A DNA stretch of 45,449 bases. It comes from Saccoglossus kowalevskii. Taxonomy: Eukaryota; Hemichordata; Enteropneusta; Harrimaniidae. The translations under genes and the position numbers were made by a program. The notes below the pieces were generated by a model. It was not told the DNA's origin and did not search any database. It saw only the letters and a program-made list of their open reading frames with translations. Location of the stretch: NCBI RefSeq assembly GCF_000003605.2, contig NW_003131857.1:196893-242341 (forward strand), in the 5' to 3' direction. Below are positions 35,028-45,449 of the stretch, in pieces (within the stretch, counting starts at the first letter, position 1; the number at the start of each line of letters is the position of its first letter).

Positions 35028-36346
35028 GATAATTTAGAAGAGTAATAGTCTACTCGAGTGAGTTGTGTTTTGATTGAACCAACACATAAAACAAGTCGTG
35101 TTTCTTGTCAGCGCGCGCGTCAGTTCAAAAGGACCGCTTGCGACTATTTCTCTCTTTATTTGTGAAATTCTGTAGAAATAAAAGACAAAAATCGTTGAAC
35201 ATCTCAGGATTTTTTTTTCAGCATTACACATTTGTCTGTTTTAATAGGCCATCACCGTGACCCCAAACTTGAATAGGTCACACATCCTGGTATTTTAACT
35301 GTGAATGAAAATAACTTAACAGCAATTCAAGTATAATATTGTATGTTACTGGTGTTACAGAGAAAACATTAATGATATGTGAGTGGATCATATTAGACAT
35401 ACCATTATCTCTATTATCGGTCCTGATTTTCTGTTCTTCAGATGTTTCTATATTCTTATTTCAGCAATAAACAGGTGCCAAATGACGTTACAGAAGTTTG
35501 ATTTATTTTAATGTTTTTGTTGTGACCTATTATGTACTTAAGTATAATAATTGGGCCTGGAATACCTTGCACATTGCAAATGGTGCGACGGTGGGACTGT
35601 ATACAGGCCCCAAGATCCGTAACCATTCTCCCATATTAAGAATGACTAGAACTCGGGATATTTAATAAAAAACAACTTTATAGTGGTTGAAGTAGAGAAA
35701 AGGTTGAGGTGCGTTATTTTTACTTTTCATTTTCAATGCGCACTCGTTATTTGGATCGGATGTTACTAAATGCGGAACTCTCACTTGAATCATAGAACAG
35801 GGGAGAGCCACTGGTGGCGCTGTACAGTTTCGAAATCATGTAGAATCTTAGCAAAATAGACCGGCTGCACGCCGAGGCCGAAAATATGTGTTTGCGGTTT
35901 CATAATCAATGCTTATATTTTAGATTTCAATCTGCAGTCGCGAACTTCGATGTTTTTGTATGTTGAAGTAATCGCCATTCCACTGACGTTTATATACATA
36001 TTACACATATATTTCTCCCAACTGGTGTCTCCGTTCTCAACACCAGACCACAATCCATCCCATCCTTAAAAACTATTAAACAAACCATGTCTACTTGTGA
36101 ACTTTCCTTTTTTGTCATCAATTTCAAGCTCTTGTCCCTCTAACTCTGGATTTGTGCTTGCAAGATTATGTAATTGCTATGCATACGCTATTTGAAACAG
36201 CAATTAGTGGTTGTAATGTAAAGCGGAGTTCACAGCGCCCCCTATCACTAACATGTGAAAACAAACTTGGGAAATTGGACAAAGTTGGCTATATGAGGGC
36301 GCTCATTTCTAAACTATCAGGTTTCCAACCTTCCATAATAATATAT

Positions 36347-36445
36347 CTGTTCGATATGATACTCATAGCGACGTATACAACACGTGTAAAATACATGGTT
36401 ATTTTACATGAAATTCGAACCCGGGCTGCGCGATAAACACGAGCT
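36347..36445. mobile_element. GGTCGTC hairpin MITE, partial copy
   Basis: CTGTTCGATATGATACTCAT..GTGTAAAATACATGG..TTACATGAAATTCGAAC..GGGCTGCGCGA follows the reverse complement of the 27837-27951 element almost base for base. It carries about 13 extra bases (CGTATACAACACG) in the middle. The outer CCACC-rich arm is lost on both sides. Confidence 0.75.
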
Positions 36446-36670
36446 ACCGTGCTGTATTCTGAACGCATGCTTGTCGCTCGCAAAACTAAAACGATAGTTC
36501 CTAGCACATAAAATATTGTTCGTTCGGTGAAACAATAAAAAAAAATCAGTGTGCTGTTATGATATTGCTTTAGCATGTTAAATAACAATCGGTGCGTATG
36601 CGTACTCAGTGTTTGACGCAACCGGAAACGCATGTGGTTGCGGTAATGACTGATATGAGCAATTACTCGA

Positions 36671-36828
36671 TTGGAATTTCTTTTCGCTGAAGATGTGATT
36701 CAGTGAAAACTTAAATCTAGCGTATATATCTATTTTCCTGTATTCTACATTCAAATCACCAAAAATCAGTGAAAATGAATTTCATATAAAAGGCCCAAAA
36801 AATCTTTTCAGCGAAAATTAATTCCAAC
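36671..36828. mobile_element. CTGTA-type MITE, decayed reverse copy
   Basis: Read against the reverse complement of 16066-16279 it matches over most of its length: TTTTCGCTGAAG..TGATTC.GTGAAAA, TTTTCCT(A/G)TATT, AAATCAGTGAAAAT.AATT(C/T)CAT and CTTTTCAG(C/T)GAAAA.TAATTCCA. The CTGTA ends are lost, so it is an older copy. Confidence 0.75.
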
Positions 36829-37219
36829 TAACATAACATATTTTACAATATCCAATGAAATTCGACGCCGTTTTACGCAGTGAGAAGAGTTGGGCTATTT
36901 AACGTGCACCGAACTCTAGAAAAAAGGAAAATATGTTAATGTGCGTGGAGGCTGATCATAGATTACGTGAACACATTTATCAGTTTTAGTATATACAATA
37001 ACTGAAGTATAGATCTCTGGTAGCATAAAATAACATTCTTTGTGTATATTTTAGTACCGTATTTTTGGAGAATTTCCAAAATATTATTATTACAAAATTC
37101 CTATTTTGCAAGAACAATTCTATAGACCACAATGTTAAATTGAAGAGCTACATTTTCGTCATTGTTTTTAAAACCACGATTTTTGACCAAACATAAGTAG
37201 TTTGCAGAACAAAAAATAT

Positions 37220-37568
37220 GATTTCATAATGCGCCGGGATCTGTAAATGTGAACAAACCTGATATTCACGTTATCACAACATTGACGATTTTATATTTTC
37301 TTCAAAACAAAAGTTTCGATTTAAATTACACCGTTTATGTGAATCGCGACCTCTAGGAATGAAGTGAATCTGTGACGTTGGAAGGCCGTTTTTTACGCTA
37401 CAAAAGCACTACGTCACTAGAGGACGCGCGATTTCATGATGCTGTAAATGCGAACAAACCTGATATTCGCGTTATCACAACTTTGACGATTTCATATTTT
37501 CTGCAAAACAAAAAAATCGATTTAAATCACATCGTTTCTGTGAATTGCGACCTCTATGAATAAAGTGA
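37220..37568. repeat. Tandem duplication, about 190-bp offset
   Basis: A block running from GATTTCAT(A/G)ATG through CTGTAAATG(T/C)GAACAAACCT, TTATCACAAC.TTGACGATTT, ATCGATTTAAAT-like sequence and GCGACCTCTA to AAGTGA occurs at 37220-37367 and again at about 37429-37568. Key words are offset by about 191 bp. Copies differ by scattered substitutions, so the duplication is not recent. Confidence 0.85.
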
Positions 37569-38917
37569 CAATTTTATATATTCTGTAAGTTATTGGTGTC
37601 TTGAATAACATGAACAATCTTACATTGTGTTACGGTTGTCACATGACTCACCAATATTAAGAGTCGACTCCAAATTCGATATTGCTCGGTACGTGTGACG
37701 TGTGACACTATTATAGAGTGTGACTAGTGACACATATCATAAAAAATGTATCATTTCCGCCTCATGTGCAAATAGCTTGCTGGATAATTGGAGCGTAGCC
37801 TATGCCCCATCGTTACGAGATTCGAGTATCATATAACCTCAAAGGAATTGGGTACTTTTCTGAAAAAAATTTCGGGGATGTGCCACCAGACCTATATACC
37901 ATTTCAATACAGCACAAGTGCGAAAATAAATATTCCTTTCAAACTATTTTTCAAACGCTGTATATCTCATCTCCGACTATGACTTTTTCGCAGAATTAAT
38001 TTTCGAGCTTTATATTTAAAATTTCGTGCTGGCGTTATCAGACAGAAACACACAATTAACCTCTAACAGAACGTGAATTCTGACTATATAGCCCACGACA
38101 TTGAACCATGCAATATGACTGAGTTTTGAAGTCTAGTTAACAATTTGCCTCGAAATATGTTATAATGGTACAAATCGGGTGGTAAAGATAGATTTGTGCA
38201 TGTATTGTGTGCTGTGAATACGGAATTGGCGTGTGGCGCAGTTCGTAAAACTAACCCAATTCACAACTAAGTGCAGCCAACCTGTATGCAATATTTCACG
38301 CAAGACTGGGGGCATTTACTAGTAATAAACTCGAAACAAATAGAGCAGTACTCGAAACATGAAGACCCGAGCGACCTGAAGACAAAGTAATAACGTAGAT
38401 AAGAATGCGTTTAAATTTTTGTTCACATTGAGTTCAACTGTTAATTGATGAAGAAGAGAGGATACGACCACAATTCAAATCTGGAAAGATTTAAACAGGC
38501 ATATGCCATTTTTGTCGAGGTATAGTAAAGAGGCAATGTCTAATCATTATACCGATTACTTCTATGTTGGTGCCAAAAAATTCTAAACAATGCCTCAACC
38601 TAAGATAATATGCCAGTATATGTTGTGTATGCGAAAACCATTCTGGAATTTTAGAAAAGACTTTATGGGTTGAAATCACTCGAGATATAGGTTTAATGGC
38701 CGCCTGACCCAATTTATCAGGAGAAATCAGTGTCCTCTTGGGACAAAAACACTGAAGCGGCGTAAGGGGGGGGGTGTTTACCCACGTGGACTATCATGTT
38801 TAGCATGCACCCGAGTACTATTTTGGTGATTAATATTATCGATAATTACATTATGAATGGCAAATAATTGATAGTTTTCAACACTTACAGACATAGGAAT
38901 GGATTTGGTCAAGGAAT

Positions 38918-39008
38918 AAAAGTTGTCGCTTTCGTATATCATGTAAACAGACTCGTTTTATCCATATTGAACCGACGCCTCCCCGTGACGGCCACTGCCC
39001 CGTTTATT
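38918..39008. mobile_element. GGTCGTC hairpin MITE, diverged copy
   Basis: CATGTAAACAGACTCG..CCATATTGAACCGACGCC..CCGTGACGGCCACTGCCC..TTTA aligns with the right half of the 27837-27951 element. The left arm is only weakly kept. Confidence 0.4.
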
Positions 39009-40707
39009 ATAGGACAAAATGTCGTACACCAGAAAATACGAGGACCTAATTCGTTATATTCGCCATATTGTGGAATCAACATTCTACATTTAATTGGATG
39101 AATGAATGCACGAATACAAATAAATACAAATACATAGACAACACCAGATTAAGCTGATTAATCACATCTCAGGTATTGATATATTTTGCCTTTGCCCTAT
39201 ATATATGTATATGTATATTTTTTTTTTAGGAATGACAGACTTTTTGGAGACGTGTTTCCTTTTATTCGTATATACGTACATTAGGGATTATCGTAATCAC
39301 GGAATTTAGACATTCGGAGTATATAGTCACGGCTTCGTGAAATAATTGGAATTAGATTGATGCTTGGTTCTACGTAGATCACTCCATGTTGGCCACTCTC
39401 CCATAGGTATAATTTGTCATACCATGATATTTTGACAGTTGATTGCCCAGTAAAATATTTTGAAAAGTGCTTAACTCCATTTTCTTTCAGAGATAACGAT
39501 CTAAATTATTCTGTTTATTTTGTTTGTTACTGTGAGAAACTTAGATACGAGTATAATTTTGATACGGAATGGGACATGTGTTGAGTTACCGGTTGCATCG
39601 AAAACACACCTTTAGCATGAAGTCCAAATCACGGGCGGTCCTTTGGTGATAGCAATGTATCAGTGGATCATATAATATATTTGCGAGTACTAGCGAATTC
39701 TATATTGAACAATCGGTGCTTATCACCCTCCACCGACAGTAAATTAGTTTGAGTTCGAGTATGATATTGATTTACATGGATGTGTTTATCTTTTGTATCA
39801 AAATATGCTGAGAATCAATAAACTGTCCATACGCAAATCAAAACATTCCCAGAAACAAAACATACGAAGCTCCGTCCAGTTTTTTGGGGGGATGCAGAAA
39901 AAGACAAATATATTCAAATTGTTAATAATTCTTGGTTCTCCCGAAGCAATGAATTTGACTGAACCACTTAATTTCACAAGATGAATGTGTTTTATACTTT
40001 TCTCAATACAACACCAATGTTTTAAAAAATATGTACATTGACAAACATTGTTAAACAAGACAAAATTTAACGAAAACACAGCACAACAAAACACAACACA
40101 TCATAATTTGTTATTTGCTGAATTGTATTATAAAAAAATGACCCAATATTTAATCTTCAATAATTCCCCCGATGTTGACCATAAATAAGGCGCATGGCGT
40201 TCTCACTCGTTTTAGTTGACATCACTGCATGGGTGTACTATATGACTTGAGCTCCATGACGTCTTCCTCTCATTGATCTCTCTCACCGGGAATTATTGTA
40301 ATTCTTTTGTTTCTTCGCTGTTGTTGTTTGAACTTCTCGGTGCAGAATATGAATGTGGACCTCCGATAAGCATGATCTTATTTGCCGCTTATCTACTGTC
40401 AAATATACGTACATTTGTGACCTTCGAGACCTGAGCTAGACTTTAAATATACACAGAACACAAGATTTAATATAATGAAGCCTTTGAAAAATCCGGCAGC
40501 TGAAAACAAATACAATGTGTTTGCGGTACACAAATAGCTTATATTCCAATCCCCAATGTACTCTTCTTTGAAATCCCATAATTAGAGATTAGTTCTGATT
40601 CCAATTTCTCGTGTAAATATTGGAGTCAATCAAACTCACTAACTGTATTCACCGATTCCGCATACATTAGAAGTGTATGTTGGTAACATGAGGCGTGTCT
40701 CTGTACG

Positions 40708-40790
40708 TGCCTCCGCCGTCACGCCGCGTTGAGTTCAATGGTGATCTTACACGGCGTATACAACGCGTTCGACAAGCGTTTCGCTGTGTT
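40708..40790. mobile_element. Possible GGTCGTC hairpin MITE end
   Basis: In reverse complement, TTGAACTCAACGCGGCGTGACGG resembles the TCGAACAGGACGCGGCGTGACGA end of the 27837-27951 element. The rest is not clearly alignable. Confidence 0.3.
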
Positions 40791-43700
40791 CTACGGCTGG
40801 CATAGTAATATTAATTTATGTAATTAAAACAATATATGGAATTTAAGACATGTCATGTTATACATATTATGAAATGTGTGTACTCCAGTTTATCGAAAAA
40901 TAGATTATATTTTAAAATTCGTAAAATGATCTTAATTTATGCCAAAAAACACACAAAAACCACAATTTTGGTCGAAGAACAATCTGCTTACTGGGGTAAG
41001 ATCGGAGTCGGGACAAGATTGTAATTTGTTAATCAATCAACACATTAATTACAATGTTTTAGCTATTACAATCCACATATTACAGTTTACGAGGTAATAC
41101 GTGTATTCCTATTACCCTATATACGATACTAACGTCGTTCCGAAGAACACATATGAAGGACAACCTGAACATTTCAAAACGATTGGACAAATGGGTGATA
41201 CATTTAGTCAAATCTTTTGTAAGTGCAGTGGAATAAACAGATGTTTTCTAATTTGCATACTCAATGCCCCAATGTTTGTTTACCACCCAAACAAATACAA
41301 TCATTCAATATTATTTCTATTTTAAGTGTGTTCCAAGCATTATATATGGGTAGGGATGAGCAAATAAAACAACGATAATGCGTTACTTTATATGTAACCT
41401 CATTCGAAAGCCCAGAATATTTCGGTCGCCTACAAACATTTCATGCCAGAAAAATTAAACGTACACTGAATTTAGGTATATTTTATCAAATTCCAAAAAT
41501 AATGAAATGTTGACACATTCTGGATTATTTTATTTATGAGAAAGGTCTGATCCTTGGCGGACATAACTGTTTATTGCATGTGCTTTGTTACACAAGAGAG
41601 AGCAGGTGTCAATACAGATTTGATTTCCTAAATGCCGGGATATATTTGAGTCCATCAATGCACTCGTCGCACAATATTGAAATGATTTTCTTCTATCGAT
41701 AGTAAAAAAGAAGAAGTGAATGCTTAATTCCTATCTACTTACCTGTAATTTGCCTCTGGCGTGTCATAAATTTCTAAATATATCCTGAAATGCATTCTTC
41801 TCTATAAACCTTATTGAAGTAGAGAGATGGGATCAGATTTTGACCAATAAATTATAATTGTGTCTCCTTGTGCTTTCAATTCTAATAAAGGTATATTCAA
41901 TAAAAAATGTGATGTGATCTTCAAAGATGCCGTTTTCCAGAATAAATCAGCATTAGCAGTATACGGGACTCTGATCGCCACCTCTTGCTAGACTGCGAAA
42001 AAAAGTTGGTGACGAGTTTGGTAAATGTATTCAAGGATACGATGTTCGTCGTACGTCAATGGACGAGGAATTGCACAATATTACAATGAATGTTTACCAT
42101 TCAGTACATCATTCGACTTTTGCATGCATAACAGATTTCCATTGAAGTTATTGACATACTTTAATGTTACATTAACCTTCGAAAGTCACTCAGCTTTTTA
42201 GTTGAACTGAACCCTGCTTGGTATCAGTTATAACGAGTTTCAAAATATCCTTTTAATAACAATTATTTAAAATACATTTTTGTATATTTAAATTCATTTA
42301 CAATAATGTTTCGTTAATTTGTTTTTACAATACTATAATAGTCATATTTAATGTAATATTATTAATATGCATTTAAATATTTTCACCAATAAGTTGATGG
42401 GCCGATCGGCACACCACTACACAATGCTTGAATTTTGAAAAATATGATTTTCCCATCTCCATGTGAACCGATCGAGTTTATTTTTGCAGTAGTACTCAAC
42501 GGATATTGTGTATGTATTTTGAAATGACATGACTCATACGCTAGAGTTATATGACTATAATGTTGAATGAGCAGGATTTCTGCATATGCGCACATACAAA
42601 ATACCATTTTGTGAGTTTGTGAGTCAATAAATAACACACAAACAACGTATTTCGCACTGCCGGGAAAACGTATTGTAGGTAGTATATATTCCACTTCGTA
42701 AATATCCGACTCAGATCTAATTGATGGATTCTGATAAGTGAATATTCTGTTGAAAATAAGTTTCATAAAAGCTATGCTAGCCTTAATGAGTTGGTGGTAA
42801 TTGGTGTGCATTATATCTTTTATTGTGTCGGTGGCTGCTATGGTGAAAATACTTCACATATCAATTTTCTAATATGGTGACATTAAGAGAAATACCTTTT
42901 ATAAAGTGATAGTGATCGCCCGTCATTAATCGTCGTTGCAGATCCTCAAGCGTCTCCTACCTCGCTAATAATGGGCGTTCAGTAATACACGTCGTCAATG
43001 GGTTGTTCCCGGAGAACTGCTCTCAAATTGGCAATTTCGTAAACGTCAATTATAAGATTACGATGCACAATGACCAGCTAACGAATTGTGTTTCTAGCTC
43101 ATGTATCTTCGCCAAATTAGACGTCAACACATTCGACGCTCAATTCACACATTGCACGCTTTTATATTCTCGCATGTATTTTTTGCATTCTTTCACGTAA
43201 TTCATTCTAATTGCAAATGTTTATTGAATTATGCTATGCTTAGTTTCGAAAGTTCAAGTGTTTTAAGATTCCGTCTCCTCGTTTAATTGTCCATATTATA
43301 TGTTCGATACCAATATTAATGAACAGGAAGAGAAATCAATATCTAATGATTGAATTCATATATGACTCCTTATTTAGTATTAAATGATGTATGTATAAAG
43401 TTGACAAAACAAAGATGGCGTATACTTTGTTCTTTGTTATACAGTCAATCGTTCGCCAGATCCAACTTATATTATCCCACACCTAAATAAACACACATTT
43501 TTTTTCATTTTAAAAAAGAATGTTCAAGACCTACAGGAAACGTAAAATTGTGCAAACTCTTTGGAAAATTGAAAAATACACAGGAATGTGCAAAATATTG
43601 AATCAAAATTGTCGCGGTTTATATTATGGCGTTATGGTTTGTCATCAACTCTGCCATTTTTTGCTCATACTCGTTCGTAACTAGTAATAATGTGTAAAAC

Positions 43701-44728
43701 ATTCCTCCAAATATCACACGTCACAACTTGGAAGGTAAATATTTTATCTAAAGTGCCGCGAAATAGAAGAAGATTTTTTTACAGGCAAAATGAACAAATG
43801 TGGAGTCAGTATGCGTGGCGAACTAGCCTCGAACAAGCCGACACGTTGCTGACGTAATCATAACAATTTGTACTTGCTGGCTACGAGCTTGAGTTTCCAC
43901 TGTCGAATCAAAACGTGCACGAGAAATCCACAAATAACCTGAGTGTGCGAGAGTGTTACACACGTACACAGAGTTTCACACCTGCCCAATGATCCCTATT
44001 ATATTTTGTATTATAGTCTCAGAACACCCGTCCCACCGATTAATACGCGTCTGACCGGTTTCTCGAATGTGCACGAGGCTAAGCTAAATTTATGACATGA
44101 TTAAAATTCATCTACCACGACAGAAGAGATTTTCTAAGATAGATAAGTGCGATTTACGTTTTTTTTTGCAAATAAGTATCGCTCTAAATACCCCATTTAC
44201 CTCTTAATTTCCGTGTCGTTCATAAGCTTAACTTTAACACCTGCACGAAAAGATGAAATGACCGATAAAATTCTACGACTGAAATGCGATTTCTATTTGC
44301 AGCCGTGGTCGAAAATCCGGTTAGTTTTTAGCGTTAATGGTTGTCTAATGTCATAATAGGTCGACTATAATTAGATCCTGTCTGAACAGGTTCATGTCAA
44401 TACAACTCGCATTGTATCAAACTTGGTTGCGGCACTAGATACGATATGCGTGTGTAATAAAACGCTCGGCTTGTCCGATCTCATATTTATCCAAGCGTGG
44501 GCAATACAGATTATTACTGTATCTCAAATAGAAATGTGTTTTTGATGACCGTAGAGTTCGTACCAAGTCAATTGACTCAACGGCGGCAACTCATTTAATA
44601 TCAATTCCTGGACATGTGTTGCCATGGGAAACAGCAGATTCTAACCAAATCGGCAAATATATCCCACTGATTTCCACATACAATAATGCGTTGTTATTAT
44701 CAATAATATGATTTTGTTTTCTCAACCA

Positions 44729-44775
44729 TTATTATATTATATTATATTATATTATATTATATTATATTATATTAT
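44729..44775. repeat. ATTAT microsatellite
   Basis: About nine pentamers ATTAT run without interruption. Confidence 0.95.
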
Positions 44776-44833
44776 GCTTTTTGGTTCACGGGTAAAATAA
44801 AATAAAAGACGATCACGTAACAGTACAAAAACA

Positions 44834-44910
44834 CCTTGGAACCCCGTAGGCAGGCCGGTGACACCGGTTCGCACTTAAGGGGGTACCAACCCCCCTGCCA
44901 AATTCCAAGG
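44834..44910. repeat. Foldback hairpin
   Basis: CCTTGGAA at 44834-44841 pairs with TTCCAAGG at 44903-44910, and GGCAGG at 44849-44854 with CCTGCC at 44894-44899. The inner part contains its own small palindromes (CCGGTGACACCGG and GGGGGTACCAACCCCC). It is non-coding, either a small transposon relic or a structured element. Confidence 0.6.
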
Positions 44911-45117
44911 GAAAATCAAAACATTTAAAACACAGAACAAGTAACATAAAACATATATGCGCTGCTGTAAGTGTGTGCAATGATAGCCCACCAAGAGGAC
45001 AAAACTCTTGGCTCCTGTGCGTGTATAAGTTTGTAAATACAATGATGTTCGTTTGTATCGATGTTTAACAACAAGACAAAGCAACTTCCTGCTTTAAATA
45101 GATCGTACCTGCCATGT

Positions 45118-45378
45118 TTACAGTAGAATGCGAAGTGTGTTATCCTCGATTTTACATAGTGCATCCTCTACCGTCCACATAATCTCAAATTCAGGCAGTT
45201 GGTTCATGATCCGGAAACATTCATATTCTGTTTCAAGCCTCGACTTAATACTTTGAATAAAAATGTCCAGAGGCTCACTCGATCCTTTGTTTTGCCTTTT
45301 ATTACGACGGCTGACATGAATTGCAACCTTAGCCATGCACGCTAAGAAACAAAATAAACCTTGTGCCTTGCTCGACAT
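45118..45378 (-). CDS. Possible small protein or terminal exon at the window edge, 86 aa
   Basis: An 86-codon minus-strand frame reads MSSKAQGLFCFLACMAKVAI at the start. It continues with a basic HVSRRNKRQNKGSSEP and an amphipathic helix-like SIKSRLETEYECFRIMNQLP, and ends VEDALCKIEDNTLRILL. Composition (balanced charged residues, few rare residues) looks more protein-like than neighbouring frames, but I recognise no family. It could be the last exon of a gene extending beyond 45449, since the frame might continue upstream, or a chance frame. Confidence 0.25.
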   Translation of the reverse strand: MSSKAQGLFCFLACMAKVAIHVSRRNKRQNKGSSEPLDIFIQSIKSRLETEYECFRIMNQLPEFEIMWTVEDALCKIEDNTLRILL

Positions 45379-45449
45379 AAAGTGTTTTGAGCGATGGGGT
45401 GGTAAAATAGTGAACCACCAAATCGGAATGCGAAAATCTGGTTGAAGCA

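Larger units (their letters stand above)
35028..45117. other. No supported gene between the satellite and the right edge
   Basis: Besides the repeats and MITE copies listed separately I see no recognisable exon. The longest open frame, 142 codons on the minus strand at 42383-42811, has no family resemblance and no splice context. A G homopolymer lies near 38767-38774. Confidence 0.5.

Noticed and set aside
36410-36454. tRNA-like B box (GGTTCGAATTT) and TAGCTCG on the minus strand, suggesting a tRNA or tRNA-derived SINE
   Set aside because: The arms cannot form a cloverleaf (no pairing T stem or acceptor stem), and the segment aligns with the GGTCGTC hairpin MITE at 27837-27951.
42383-42811. 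142-codon minus-strand frame
   Set aside because: No family resemblance, AT-rich neighbourhood and no gene context; likely chance.

Overview
The window is AT-rich animal genomic DNA: split genes with GT-AG introns, dense small inverted-repeat elements, a LINE relic, minisatellites, a satellite array and an assembly gap. The codon-level match to animal NAPRT, introns of a few hundred bp to about 2.5 kb, and many MITE-like elements suggest an invertebrate metazoan, perhaps a marine one such as a hemichordate, lancelet, echinoderm or mollusc. I cannot fix the lineage from sequence alone.

Positions 1895-14335 (+) hold the 3' part of one recognisable gene, nicotinate phosphoribosyltransferase (NAPRT, Preiss-Handler NAD synthesis). 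Twelve exons, including a 36-nt micro-exon, join in one uninterrupted frame of 410 complete codons plus a stop. The first exons lie upstream of the window or were not recognised. The introns carry a 118-bp minisatellite, several MITE-like inverted-repeat elements and an antisense 3' end of a non-LTR retrotransposon.

Positions 14336 to about 28690 contain no gene I can support. They hold MITE-like elements, short microsatellites and unannotated AT-rich sequence. At 28692-29714 (-) there is an intact, apparently intronless 340-codon reading frame for a very basic, Lys/Arg/Ser-rich protein of unknown family. It has a strong Kozak start, a CACGTG box upstream and an AATAAA hexamer overlapping its last codons.

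From 29715 to the end I see no convincing gene. The main structure is an 87-bp AT-rich satellite at about 33039-34830, broken by 401 Ns, in which each unit carries an imperfect palindrome. There is also an approximately 190-bp tandem duplication (37220-37568), further copies of the MITE families and a possible small coding piece at the right edge (45118-45378, -).

I found no clear new multi-gene system. The most interesting signals are the hairpin MITE family with at least three clear and three weaker sites, the TA-flanked CTGTA MITE group, one NAPRT exon squeezed between two transposable elements, the NAPRT micro-exon beside a minisatellite, the palindromic satellite and the orphan basic protein.
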